Part shown: piece by piece, positions 25,858-34,822 of the stretch
How positions within the stretch are numbered: the first letter of the stretch is position 1
Layout: each line of letters begins with the position of its first letter
Assembly (NCBI GenBank): GCA_051251645.1
Contig: JBPOEY010000004.1
Coordinates: 62,001 to 126,000, forward strand
Reading direction: 5' to 3'
Length of the DNA: 64,000 nucleotides
Source of the DNA: Litorimonas sp051251645
GTDB lineage: Bacteria; Pseudomonadota; Alphaproteobacteria; Caulobacterales; Maricaulaceae
Program-made: the position numbers and the translations under genes
The notes under the pieces: model-generated
Told to the model about the DNA's origin: nothing
Databases searched by the model: none
Seen by the model: the letters and a program-made list of their open reading frames with translations, nothing else

Positions 25858-26835
25858 CTAGTCAATTTTTATTGGGGATTCAAAACCATAGGGTTTCAGC
25901 GCTAAGACAGAGCAGTCGATTCTGTTTAGGATCGTCTCAGCCGTATTCCCGATCAACAGGCCAGCGACACCAGCACGGCCGATGGTTCCCATCACAACAA
26001 GGTCCGTGTCGAGATCATGGGCTAAATCGGGTATTGTGTCGCGGGCACGCCCCCGAACCAGATGTGTTTTGATCTCTGCGCCGTCGAACGATTCGTCGCC
26101 GAGGCGGCGTTTCGAGCGGTCGAGCTGGTCCTTGACTTGTCGCTCTGAATTGGCGCGGCAGCTCTTGGCATAGTCCTCATAATTGTCGCGGCTCATGGGA
26201 ATCCATCCGGAGTCAATCGCGCCTTCGCCGGGAATTTCATAGATATTGACGACATCTAGCCGCCCCTTGTCTTCGCTCGCAATCGTGACCGCCGTTTCGA
26301 GAATTTCATCGTTCAGTGTCGGCGGGCCAAATTCTTCCTCGGGTGTGTCGTGATGCTCGAAATCTAAGGTCGCCATGACGCGCTGGAAAGGTCCCGTTTG
26401 CTCGCTATTGATGAGGAGAACCGGGCAGGGACATTTTCTCAGTAATTGCATCTCTTCGCTAATGAAGAAGCGACGCCCCTTGAGGTTATTCTCGACGGCA
26501 TTGGCGACAACGAGATCGTGCTGATAGAGTTGGACTCGTTTTATGATCTCTAGATAGGATCTCCCGTCCATAACCTCACATGTAACAGAAATATTCTCGG
26601 GCACAGCGGCCGCAAGCGCCTCAAGCGATGCCAAGCGTTCGTTGCGAAGGGCGTCGAAGGCTGCGTTTAACTCAGTGTAGAAGCGGCCTGAACTAGATCC
26701 GCTCACCATTGTTTCCACAATAGAGACGAGGGCAATCGACCCGCCTTCGCGTTTTGTGAGCGAAATAGTGCGCATCAAGCCCGGCAGTCCGTCGAGGTCA
26801 CCGACGACATACAGAATGTTTGAAAAAAGGCGCAT
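25858..26835 (-). CDS. Tandem universal stress protein (UspE-like)
   Basis: 325 aa with two Usp domains. The first (~1-140) begins MRLFSNILYVVGD and has a degenerate nucleotide loop. The second (~150-310) carries 'DLVVMGTIGRAGVAGLLIGNTAETIL', matching the G-2x-G-9x-G-(S/T) ATP-binding pattern, then CSVLALKP. Such proteins respond to starvation, low oxygen or respiratory stress. I use the ATG at MRLF, which has GAGG upstream on the minus strand; the longer ORF adds 44 unlikely residues. Divergent from the RND operon. Confidence 0.88.
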   Translation of the reverse strand: MRLFSNILYVVGDLDGLPGLMRTISLTKREGGSIALVSIVETMVSGSSSGRFYTELNAAFDALRNERLASLEALAAAVPENISVTCEVMDGRSYLEIIKRVQLYQHDLVVANAVENNLKGRRFFISEEMQLLRKCPCPVLLINSEQTGPFQRVMATLDFEHHDTPEEEFGPPTLNDEILETAVTIASEDKGRLDVVNIYEIPGEGAIDSGWIPMSRDNYEDYAKSCRANSERQVKDQLDRSKRRLGDESFDGAEIKTHLVRGRARDTIPDLAHDLDTDLVVMGTIGRAGVAGLLIGNTAETILNRIDCSVLALKPYGFESPIKID

Positions 26836-27082
26836 GTTTAACCTCGTTAAGATGGGTGGGGTTCTGCACGGAGGGGTGTTGCAGAATAGAAATGCTGACG
26901 CATTATGGTTGTCTTGAATAGAAACACCTTGAGCTAAAATGAGCTTTATATGCGTGACGGAGGACACATTGTTCTCGGTCTATCGGGGTTTCTGGCTCGA
27001 TTTAATCTTTGGTTTTGTCTCGTGCGGGGCGTCATCGACCCGAGCAAAACCACCCTGTCTTGTATAAATGACGACGAACTCT

Positions 27083-27110
27083 GTTTTTCGATAAGAAATT
27101 ATTGAAAAAC
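27083..27110. promoter_or_regulatory. Candidate operator of the RND pump operon
   Basis: Arms GTTTTTCGATAA and TTATTGAAAAAC are inverted with 11 of 12 matches around a 4-base centre (GAAA). The right arm covers the putative -35 box, a position expected for a TetR/MarR-like repressor. No regulator gene is adjacent. Confidence 0.5.
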
Positions 27111-27130
27111 GATATGTAACTTGCTAAGGT
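27102..27130 (+). promoter_or_regulatory. Putative sigma-70 promoter of the RND operon
   Basis: TTGAAA, a 17-base spacer and TAAGGT, 43 bases upstream of the adaptor ATG. The -10 is imperfect. Confidence 0.42.
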
Positions 27131-27172
27131 GTATCTCAAGACCTGGTGTGCCAACCGGGAAAGGAGAGACAA

Positions 27173-28450
27173 ATGGACGATTTCGACGCACGGAATCCCG
27201 ATTCCAACGCATATATCGGCGGTGTTCCGCCGCGCAAAAAACCGCGAAAACTTTTGATTCTCAGACTGTTGACCTTTGCGCTACCCATCGTGGTGTTGGG
27301 GACAGCCGTTGGTGGAACGATCGCGATGAGCGCGTTTTCTCCTGAGCCTGAAGAAACTGACACCCCGATTAAGGCGCTGCCCGTTTTGACCGCCACGGCC
27401 AAAACAGACTCGGTCATGATGACGGTTAAGGCGCAGGGCGAAGTGCAACCGCGCACGGAAATTAATATTGTCAGCCAAGTCGGTGGACGGATCACTTATA
27501 TGTCCCCGGACTATATTCAGGGTGGACGGTTTAATCGTGGCGATCTGTTAGTTCGGATTGATCCGGCGGAATATAAACTTCGCGTGACGCAAGCGCGCGC
27601 CAATGTATCGCAGGCCCAAACTGTGCTGGCGCGCGAACGTTCGGAAGCGGATCTGGCCCGAATGGATTGGGAAGATTTGGGTCGCGGCGGCACGCCAACA
27701 CCGTTGACTTTGCGGGAGCCGCAAATGGCAGAAGCGGCCGCTCAATTGGAATCCGCCAAAGCACGATTAGAAGAAGCTGCACTGCAACTCTCCCGCACCG
27801 AAATTCGCGCTCCGTTTGACGGGCGGGTGACAGAGCGGCTTGTCGATGCAGGCGAATTTGTCGGCATGAGTAGCCGCCTCGGTAAAATCTACGCAACCGA
27901 CATCATGGATGTTCGGTTGCCAATGACGCAAACAGATTTGGCGCGAGCGGGCTTGTTCTTGGGCTATGAAGCCAAGGGAGACAAAGGTGTTCCGGTGCGT
28001 CTGACGCTGACGTCGATTGGATCTGAATCGGAATGGACGGGATATATTACGCGCACTGATGGGCGGTTCGATAGCCAGTCGCGCGTGCTGCATGTCTATG
28101 CCGAAGTCCGCAATCCGTTTGCCAACGTTTCGGAAGGTCGTCCACCGCTGGCGCCCGGTCTCTATGTTGACGCTGAAATTAATGGCCCCGTGATCGACAA
28201 TGTCGTCACTATTCCGCGGGCTGCACTGCGTGGAACGTCGGATGTATACGTCGCGAATGATGACGGCACGCTCAGTATTAAAACGGTGAGCGTCCAATCG
28301 TCAGATCGTACGCAAGCGGTTCTGCACAGCGGGATTAAAGCGGGCGATGAGGTCATCACCTCACCGATTCGCGGCGTGGCCGAAGGGATGAAAATCGAAG
28401 TTGTCGATCCGAACGCGCCAAAAACGGCCGCCACGACAGAGGGGGCGTAG
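27173..28450 (+). CDS. RND efflux periplasmic adaptor subunit (HlyD/MFP family)
   Basis: The 425-aa adaptor links the inner-membrane pump to an outer-membrane channel. A membrane anchor at ~34-55 (LLTFALPIVVLGTAVGGTIAM) lacks a lipobox. The barrel-sandwich halves are seen in 'AQGEVQPRTEINIVSQVGGRI' and 'LSRTEIRAPFDGRVTERLVDAGEFV', with a coiled-coil hairpin between them (~125-205, RANVSQAQTVLARER and EAAAQLESAKARLEEA). I use the ATG preceded by AAAGGAGAGACA. The permease starts 3 bases after the stop codon. No outer-membrane TolC-type gene is in the window. Confidence 0.93.
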   Translation: MDDFDARNPDSNAYIGGVPPRKKPRKLLILRLLTFALPIVVLGTAVGGTIAMSAFSPEPEETDTPIKALPVLTATAKTDSVMMTVKAQGEVQPRTEINIVSQVGGRITYMSPDYIQGGRFNRGDLLVRIDPAEYKLRVTQARANVSQAQTVLARERSEADLARMDWEDLGRGGTPTPLTLREPQMAEAAAQLESAKARLEEAALQLSRTEIRAPFDGRVTERLVDAGEFVGMSSRLGKIYATDIMDVRLPMTQTDLARAGLFLGYEAKGDKGVPVRLTLTSIGSESEWTGYITRTDGRFDSQSRVLHVYAEVRNPFANVSEGRPPLAPGLYVDAEINGPVIDNVVTIPRAALRGTSDVYVANDDGTLSIKTVSVQSSDRTQAVLHSGIKAGDEVITSPIRGVAEGMKIEVVDPNAPKTAATTEGA

Positions 28451-28453
28451 ATT

Positions 28454-31400
28454 ATGAACGGCATCATTCGCTGGTGGGCCTCTAATCCGGTCGCCGCAAA
28501 CCTCCTCATGGCCATCTGCATTATTGGTGGGATCGTTAGTTTTCTGACCATTGAGCGTGAGCTCGAACCCTATGTTGAATTTCCGGGGGCCAACACTTTC
28601 GTTGCGTGGCCCGGTGCGTCCCCACAGGATATTGAAGAACAAATTGTCGTGCGCATGGAAGAAGCGCTGTCCCAAGTGGATGGCATCAACCGGATGTGGG
28701 CGTTTGCGGGTGAAGGCGGTGGATCCGTCACCGTCGTCGGTCAAAACGGTGTGGAAGAATCCAAATTAATGGCGGATGTCACGCGGGCGATCAATGGGAT
28801 CAATAATTTCCCGCCTGCCGCTGAAGAGCCACAGATCAATATTTTCCGTAGCCAAAATGAGATGATCCGTCTGGCTGTCACGGGCGACGACACTGTGTCC
28901 GAGCGTGAGCTTAAACGCTTTGCTGAACAGACCCGCCGCGATGTCGGCTTGCTTGGTTTTGTGCCAGCCGTGGATTTGTTCGGGGTAAGGGGCGAAGAAG
29001 TTTCGATTGAGGTCTCTGAGGATGCGCTGCGAAAATACAGCTTGACCTTTAGTGATGTTGCCGCCGCTGTGCGCGGCACCTCGGTCAATAGCTCGTCCGG
29101 GAGTGTTCGCACCGAAGTCGGTGCGGTACAACTCCGCACGCGGAATCAAGCGGATAGCCAAGCGGACTTCGAGAACATTATCATTCGGCAAGAGCCGGGC
29201 GGGGCCGTCATCCGTGTGGGGGATGTCGCAACCGTTATCGATGGGTTTGAAGAGGTGAACTTGCTGGCCACCGTCAATGGTGAGCGGACTATTCTAGTTC
29301 AAGTCATGAGCGGTCCGAGCATGGATATTCTCAAGATGTCGCAAAATGTGAACAACTATGTCGACAAAATGTCCGCTGACTTACCGCCAGGTATGGCCAT
29401 GACGATCTGGAATGATGCGGCGGAAGATTATTCCGGTCGGATCAACTCGATTACGAAGAACTTTCTTACGGGACTGTTGTTGGTTTGTTTGACGTTGATG
29501 CTATTCTTGCGCCCGAAAATCGCACTCTGGGTATCCGCGGGTATCGCGACGGCGTTCATGGGCGGGTTGGCGCTGCTGCCCTTGTTTGACGTCTCGTTGA
29601 ACATGATTTCAACCTTCGCCTTCTTGCTTGTGATCGGCGTTATCGTCGATGATGCAATCATTGTCGGCGAGGCCATACACTTTAAAACGGAAGAGGGTGA
29701 AACAGGGTTGGACGCCGCTGTGAACGGGACGAACATGGTCATTAAACCGGTCATCTTCGCCGTGTTGACAACGATGATCTTTTTCGCGCCTTGGATGTAC
29801 CTATCCGGCGGGACGAGCGAATTTACCCGCGCGATTTCGCTGGTCGTGATCCTGGCTCTGTTCTTTTCACTGGTTGAATCACTCTTGATCCTCCCGGCTC
29901 ATTTGGCTCACCTGAAGCCCGTGGATCCGAAAAATCCGATCACACGGTTCCAAAATAAGATTGCGGGTAGCCTGACTTTTGTGGCGGAGCGGGTCTATCG
30001 CCCGATCATGACCGCGGCCCTACGTCGGCGTTATTTGACAGCGTCAATCTTCGTCGGGATCATGATCCTCTGCATCGGGCTTGTGTCCAATGGCTTGGTG
30101 AAATCCGTATTTTTCCCGCAAGGCGAGTCGGATCAAATTGATATTTCGGTGCAACTGCCAGAAGGCACGCCCTATACACGCACGCTCGAAGTCTTGGCGC
30201 AAATCCAAGAGGCTGAGAAACAGTTGGTCGCAGAAATCGCAGCGAGCGATGGGGAGCTGATCGAGAATTGGTACACCCGCTCGCGCGACAATAATGTGCT
30301 CGCACTTGTTAAGTTGGTTCCACCGGAAGCGCGCGCGCTGAAAATCAGCGAGGCGGCGGACCGTCTTCGCGAACTCATCGGTGAAGTGCCGGATGCTGAA
30401 ACGATCTCCGTCAATTATGGCGACGATAATAACGGTCCTGCGATCCAATATGTCCTTAACGCCAAATCCTTTGAGGACCTCAATGCCGCGGCCGATGATC
30501 TGATGGACCAACTGCGCAGCTATGAGGGCGTGTTTAACGTCGTCAATGATATGGAAAGCGCAACGGAAGAAGTTCAATTTGACCTTCGTCCCGGAGCCGA
30601 AGCCTTGGGCATCACGACGGCCGATGTCTCGCGTCAAATCCGACAGGGATTCTTCGGCGAAGAAGTCCAGCGTCTGCCGCGCGACGGCGAAGATGTGCGG
30701 GTCTATGTCCGCTATCCGCGCTCGGACCGCGAATCGCTCGACTTCCTCAATGGGGTGCGCATTCGTACAGCCGATGGGCGTGAAGTGCCCTTGCAGTCAG
30801 TCGCACAACTCCGGTTCGAGCCCGGTACGAACCGGATACTGCGCCGCGAACGTCAACGCGCTGTCGTTATCTCCGCCGAAGTCGAAGAAGAACGGATCGA
30901 CGAAATCCGCACCGCTCTGGAAGACGAATTCTTTGAGGACTTTGAGCAAGCTCACCCTGAGGTCACACGCGGTAATATTGGTCGCGCGCAGGGTGAAGCG
31001 GAAATGCAGCAGGAGCTTCTAATTCTGTTCATGATCGCGATTGGGACGGCTTATTTCCTCGTCGCCGTGTCATTCCGGTCTTACTTTGAGCCGATCCTGA
31101 TCCTGCTGGCAGCGATTCCGTTCTGCTATTGCGGGATGATTATGGGACATCTCGTCATGGGTTACACTATGTCACTGCTCTCGACGCTCGGCATGTTTGC
31201 GGCCGCCGGAGTGGCGGTGAACGATAATCTCGTGCTGCTCGATTATGTGCACAAGCTCCGCGACAAAGGCATGAGCGGGGCGGAAGCGCTGGTCGAGGCG
31301 GGCGTGCGTCGGTTCCGACCGATCCTGCTGACATCGCTGACGACCTTCGTTGGCCTGCTGCCGCTGTTGATGGAGAAATCCCTGCAAGCGCAATGGTTGA

Positions 31401-31588
31401 TCCCAATCGGCATCAGCCTTGCCTTCGGTGTCTTCTTCGCCTTATTCGTGACGCTGTTCTTCGTGCCCGCCCTTTACGGCATCGGCGCCGATATCCGCCG
31501 CTATTTCATCTATCTAGTGAAAGGCCGCGAGCAGGAGAAATTCTCCGCGCCGCTCATCCGGGATGAAGGATTTGTCCCGGCTGAATAG
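28454..31588 (+). CDS. RND efflux transporter permease
   Basis: A 1044-aa proton-driven pump of the AcrB superfamily. TM1 starts at residue ~12 (AANLLMAICIIGGIVSFL); two large periplasmic loops separate TM1-2 and TM7-8; TM4 carries 'VIGVIVDDAIIVGEA' with the paired Asp used for proton coupling. Features such as 'PGASPQDIEEQIVVRMEEAL' place it among the less studied RND permeases rather than true AcrB, so the substrate is not predictable. Co-transcribed with the adaptor and followed by a strong terminator. Confidence 0.94.
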   Translation: MNGIIRWWASNPVAANLLMAICIIGGIVSFLTIERELEPYVEFPGANTFVAWPGASPQDIEEQIVVRMEEALSQVDGINRMWAFAGEGGGSVTVVGQNGVEESKLMADVTRAINGINNFPPAAEEPQINIFRSQNEMIRLAVTGDDTVSERELKRFAEQTRRDVGLLGFVPAVDLFGVRGEEVSIEVSEDALRKYSLTFSDVAAAVRGTSVNSSSGSVRTEVGAVQLRTRNQADSQADFENIIIRQEPGGAVIRVGDVATVIDGFEEVNLLATVNGERTILVQVMSGPSMDILKMSQNVNNYVDKMSADLPPGMAMTIWNDAAEDYSGRINSITKNFLTGLLLVCLTLMLFLRPKIALWVSAGIATAFMGGLALLPLFDVSLNMISTFAFLLVIGVIVDDAIIVGEAIHFKTEEGETGLDAAVNGTNMVIKPVIFAVLTTMIFFAPWMYLSGGTSEFTRAISLVVILALFFSLVESLLILPAHLAHLKPVDPKNPITRFQNKIAGSLTFVAERVYRPIMTAALRRRYLTASIFVGIMILCIGLVSNGLVKSVFFPQGESDQIDISVQLPEGTPYTRTLEVLAQIQEAEKQLVAEIAASDGELIENWYTRSRDNNVLALVKLVPPEARALKISEAADRLRELIGEVPDAETISVNYGDDNNGPAIQYVLNAKSFEDLNAAADDLMDQLRSYEGVFNVVNDMESATEEVQFDLRPGAEALGITTADVSRQIRQGFFGEEVQRLPRDGEDVRVYVRYPRSDRESLDFLNGVRIRTADGREVPLQSVAQLRFEPGTNRILRRERQRAVVISAEVEEERIDEIRTALEDEFFEDFEQAHPEVTRGNIGRAQGEAEMQQELLILFMIAIGTAYFLVAVSFRSYFEPILILLAAIPFCYCGMIMGHLVMGYTMSLLSTLGMFAAAGVAVNDNLVLLDYVHKLRDKGMSGAEALVEAGVRRFRPILLTSLTTFVGLLPLLMEKSLQAQWLIPIGISLAFGVFFALFVTLFFVPALYGIGADIRRYFIYLVKGREQEKFSAPLIRDEGFVPAE

Positions 31589-31611
31589 AGCCGCGAACTG
31601 AGGACGATAAC

Positions 31612-31651
31612 AAAGCGCCGCGCATCCAAATGGACGCGCGGCGCTTTTGTT
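31612..31651 (+). terminator. Intrinsic terminator of the RND operon
   Basis: AAAGCGCCGCGC pairs with GCGCGGCGCTTT (12 bp) across a 12-base loop, then runs into TTTTGTTT. Confidence 0.9.
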
Positions 31652-31681
31652 TAAGACGATGAGCCCCTCACGTCGGCGCAT

Positions 31682-31711
31682 AAAAAACCCCCGACCTCAA
31701 GAGATCGGGGG
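31682..31711 (-). terminator. Intrinsic terminator of the carbonic anhydrase gene
   Basis: Read on the minus strand, CCCCCGA / TCGGGGG with a 10-base loop is followed by six T. It lies 49 bases after the stop codon of the minus-strand gene. Confidence 0.88.
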
Positions 31712-31759
31712 AGCAATGTGCAGGGTCGAGGGGATCAACCCTGCTAGGGATTGGGATGC

Positions 31760-32596
31760 TTACTTGATCGGCGAGAGTAATTCTGGCGCGGTCACGAGCT
31801 GGCGGACGCCGTGGCTGCCTGTCTCATTAAAGACGTTGCCGGCTTCGGCCCAGCGGTGCAGCGAATTAATGTCGAGCTTGGCGCATTGTGGACGCACAGA
31901 CCATGTGACTTGTGCCGGTGAGCAAACCGCTTGGGTGTAGCTTGGACCTGTTGTGGAGCCGAGGAAGCTAACCGGTGTGCCGGTCGTGGACGGGATCATC
32001 TTGGCTTGGTCCAGACCGTTCACTTCAAAGCCGTTATAGCCCATCGTGGTGAAGTCCATTGCGTTGGCGTCATTAACGACGAGGAAGGTTTGCGCCTCAA
32101 CGCGAAGCAGCGGATCCGTGCAGGTCTCCGGGACACATGCGCCTAGACCTTCGCCGGGATCGGAATCACAAGTCGTATGAACCCAGTGAACTTCGATAGT
32201 GTCGCCGGGGGCAACCTTGTCATAGGCGCCTGGCGCTGCGGCCAACTCGGCCTCTGTCAGCGCGTCTGTGCCGTTACAGGCAAAGCCACCATAATCGCTA
32301 TCATCGACGAAGACGGAGAAGCCCGGGCCTTTGTGTTCGGCGTTTGTGTGGGTGTGAATGTTGCAGAGGTTCATCTCGTTGGCGGGCGGCGCCATATTAA
32401 ACAGAGTTATGTTGGTGCCCGCGGCCGATGAAATATCCCGCGGAGTTTGGGGGCCACTGGTAAGACATAAGGCGGCGGCGTCCACGGTCACGGCGTCAGC
32501 TAAATCAGCCATATCCGTGTCAGTTTCGCTGCTGGCACAAGCGGCCAGTGTCAATGCGGCGGTACTCATAAGTGCAATTAAGCTAAGCTGTTTCAT
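31760..32596 (-). CDS. Delta-class carbonic anhydrase, lipoprotein
   Basis: Should interconvert CO2 and bicarbonate outside the cytoplasm. The 278-aa protein has a lipoprotein signal (MKQLSLIALMSTAALTLAAC, Cys20). The mature part matches what I know of bacterial delta-class enzymes: 'GPQTPRDI', 'MNLCNIHTHTNAEHKGPGF' (H81, H83, H88), 'DTIEVHWVHTTCD' (H137, H140), 'YNGFEVNGL', 'PVSFLGSTTGPSY' and 'VTWSVRPQCAKLDINSL'. Several Cys (44, 78, 107, 143) could form disulfides. The His residues are the plausible zinc ligands. I use the Met directly before the signal. Divergent from DUF3604. This class was first described in diatoms and other marine algae. Confidence 0.86.
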   Translation of the reverse strand: MKQLSLIALMSTAALTLAACASSETDTDMADLADAVTVDAAALCLTSGPQTPRDISSAAGTNITLFNMAPPANEMNLCNIHTHTNAEHKGPGFSVFVDDSDYGGFACNGTDALTEAELAAAPGAYDKVAPGDTIEVHWVHTTCDSDPGEGLGACVPETCTDPLLRVEAQTFLVVNDANAMDFTTMGYNGFEVNGLDQAKMIPSTTGTPVSFLGSTTGPSYTQAVCSPAQVTWSVRPQCAKLDINSLHRWAEAGNVFNETGSHGVRQLVTAPELLSPIK

Positions 32597-32816
32597 TATA
32601 TCTCTCCCAAGCACTCGTAACATTATTTCTGGAGGCTCTTTCGCAAATCTAGCTGATAAGGAAAAACACAATCTAAGTATAAAAACTATGTGTACAGCCT
32701 ATGACAAATCTGGACGAGGCAACATGAGACTGATTAATTCTCTCGGCGCTTTACTCTCAAGCAGGCCTGTATCAGGGGCATCCAACGGACTCAAAATGGG
32801 CCGAGGGGATAAACGC

Positions 32817-34730
32817 ATGAAACATCTTTTGTTAGGGACAGCGCTAATTGCGCTGACGGCTTGTTCAACGGAAACCGCCGCGCCGGACAGTCAAGCGTCA
32901 GCTGACGCGCCGATGGTAAAACCCGCAACCTCGATGCGCGCTGCGCCCAATCCAACGCGCAATGTCTATTTTGGCGAAATGCATGTGCATACGAAGAACA
33001 GCTTCGATGCTTACATCTTCAATGTCCGCGCGACGTTAGATGACGTGTATGATTTTGCCAAAGGCAAGCCGTTGACCCATCCGGGAGGGTTTGAAATGCG
33101 GCTTGATGGTCCGCCGCTCGACTTTGCCGCGGCGACCGATCACGGGGCTTATCTTGGCGTCCTTCCGGCCTTGAATGATCCGGATAACCCGATGTCAAAG
33201 CTGGACATTGCCAATGGATTGTTCGGCGCAGACCCAAAAACGATTACAGATGCCTTTCAGAAAATCGGCATGTCGGTCCGTTCTGGTGAGGCTTACGCAG
33301 AAATTTATGACCGCGACCTGATTGACGACACATGGGGCCGGGTCATTGCGACGGCGGATAAACATTATGATCCCGGCGTGTTAACGACATTCGCGGCTTA
33401 TGAATTCACCTCTGTCACGAATGATGGGAACCTTGGTGACACTTTCGGTGGCGGTAATCTGCACCGCAATGTGTTTTTCAAAAACACCGCGCCGGATCGC
33501 CTCTTTTCCGTGCTTGATAGCCCCAACCCCGAAGATCTCTGGGACTGGATGGATGGGCAACGCGCCGACGGTCATGACTCGCTCGCCATTCCGCATAATT
33601 CCAACGTCTCTGACGGACGTATGTTTGCGATGGACGCATATGACGGATCACCGCTAACCCCAGCGGCGGCGCAGCAACGTTTGCGCAACGAACCGATTGT
33701 TGAAATGACGCAAGTCAAAGGCACGTCGGAAACCCATCCGATGTTGTCGCCCAATGATGAATTTGCCAGTTTCGAAATTTATGAAACCCTACTCGGCGTT
33801 TATCAAAAGGGTGAAGTGAAGGGCAGTTATGTGCGCGAAGCGCTCGCCAATGGTTTGGGGATCGAAGCCAAAATCGGTGTGAACCCGTTCAAATTTGGCA
33901 TGATCGGCGCATCTGATTCCCATGTTGCGGGCGGGGCGTTTGCGGAGTCCGATTATTGGTCCAAAGTCGGAATCGTTGATGCCACAGCCGAAGACCGCGG
34001 CGCCGTGCCGCCCGGTGGCGGGCCCAGCTGGGACGGGGTCGCGCGCGACACCAATGCCGAAAACTGGTTCTCCCGTTGGGGCGCGTCCGGCTTGGCCGCT
34101 GTCTGGGCCGAAGAGAATACGCGCGAAGCGATTTTCGACGCCATGCGCCGCCGCGAAACCTATGCCACGTCGGGTCCGCGCATTCGCTTGCGGGTTTTCG
34201 GCGGCACGGATTTTAATGAGGCGATGTTGAGCGCGGCGGATATGACCACACAAGCCTATGCGCGCGGTGTCCCAATGGGGGGAGAATTAGGGGGCGGGGA
34301 GCGCTCCGCTGACGGCGCAACGCAATTGCTTATCCATGCGGCCAAAGACCCTCGCGGGGCGAATTTGCAGCGGGTTCAGGTCATAAAGGTCTGGCATGAC
34401 GGGACGGCGCGAGAGCGTCTCTGGGATGTCGCCTGTTCAGACGGACTAACACCTGTCGCGGGCCGTTGTCCGGAGAATGGCGCGCGCGTCGATCTGGACA
34501 CATGTGACTTTTCCAAGGACGTCGGCGCGGGTGAGATCAAAGCCGTTTGGACCGATCCAGACTTTGATGGCGCCATGAACGCGGCTTACTATGTGCGTGT
34601 GCTGGAAAACCCCACCTGCCGCTGGTCAACATGGCAAGCCAATCAGGCGGGTGTTGACCGTCATCCGGATCGTCCGGCAACCGTGCAAGAGCGGGCCTAT
34701 AGCTCACCAATTTGGTATAGTGCGAAATAG
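32817..34730 (+). CDS. DUF3604 protein, putative exported metal-dependent hydrolase
   Basis: 637 aa with lipoprotein signal MKHLLLGTALIALTAC (Cys16). The PHP-like core shows metal-binding motifs FGEMHVHTKNSFDAY, FAAATDHGAYLG, IPHNSNVSDG and IGASDSHVAGG, which recall the PHP phosphoesterase ligand set. A C-terminal beta domain holds Cys pairs ('LWDVACSDGLTPVAGRCPENG'). The substrate of DUF3604 proteins is not known to me. The open frame runs 153 codons further upstream across the carbonic anhydrase gene; the chosen ATG has GAGGGG at the right distance. The downstream parvulin and HupE genes are likely co-transcribed. Confidence 0.85.
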   Translation: MKHLLLGTALIALTACSTETAAPDSQASADAPMVKPATSMRAAPNPTRNVYFGEMHVHTKNSFDAYIFNVRATLDDVYDFAKGKPLTHPGGFEMRLDGPPLDFAAATDHGAYLGVLPALNDPDNPMSKLDIANGLFGADPKTITDAFQKIGMSVRSGEAYAEIYDRDLIDDTWGRVIATADKHYDPGVLTTFAAYEFTSVTNDGNLGDTFGGGNLHRNVFFKNTAPDRLFSVLDSPNPEDLWDWMDGQRADGHDSLAIPHNSNVSDGRMFAMDAYDGSPLTPAAAQQRLRNEPIVEMTQVKGTSETHPMLSPNDEFASFEIYETLLGVYQKGEVKGSYVREALANGLGIEAKIGVNPFKFGMIGASDSHVAGGAFAESDYWSKVGIVDATAEDRGAVPPGGGPSWDGVARDTNAENWFSRWGASGLAAVWAEENTREAIFDAMRRRETYATSGPRIRLRVFGGTDFNEAMLSAADMTTQAYARGVPMGGELGGGERSADGATQLLIHAAKDPRGANLQRVQVIKVWHDGTARERLWDVACSDGLTPVAGRCPENGARVDLDTCDFSKDVGAGEIKAVWTDPDFDGAMNAAYYVRVLENPTCRWSTWQANQAGVDRHPDRPATVQERAYSSPIWYSAK

Positions 34731-34822
34731 AGTTTATGCCCCGACCTTAAGGGTTGGGGAATGACTTTCGCTGTCCAACTGATCTGGATAGGGTCCGTCA
34801 TTCAATTCCAAGGACAACCGTC

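Larger units (their letters stand above)
26836..27172. other. Intergenic region between the stress protein and the RND operon
   Basis: No gene is visible here. The right third is AT-rich and holds a 28-base palindrome and a promoter-like pair ahead of the pump genes, listed separately. The left part should carry the usp promoter; I see no clear FNR-type TTGAT-N4-ATCAA site in it. Confidence 0.6.

Noticed and set aside
32358..32816. 153-codon extension of the DUF3604 gene
   Set aside because: It runs over the carbonic anhydrase start; the lipoprotein signal with good ribosome site is at 32817.
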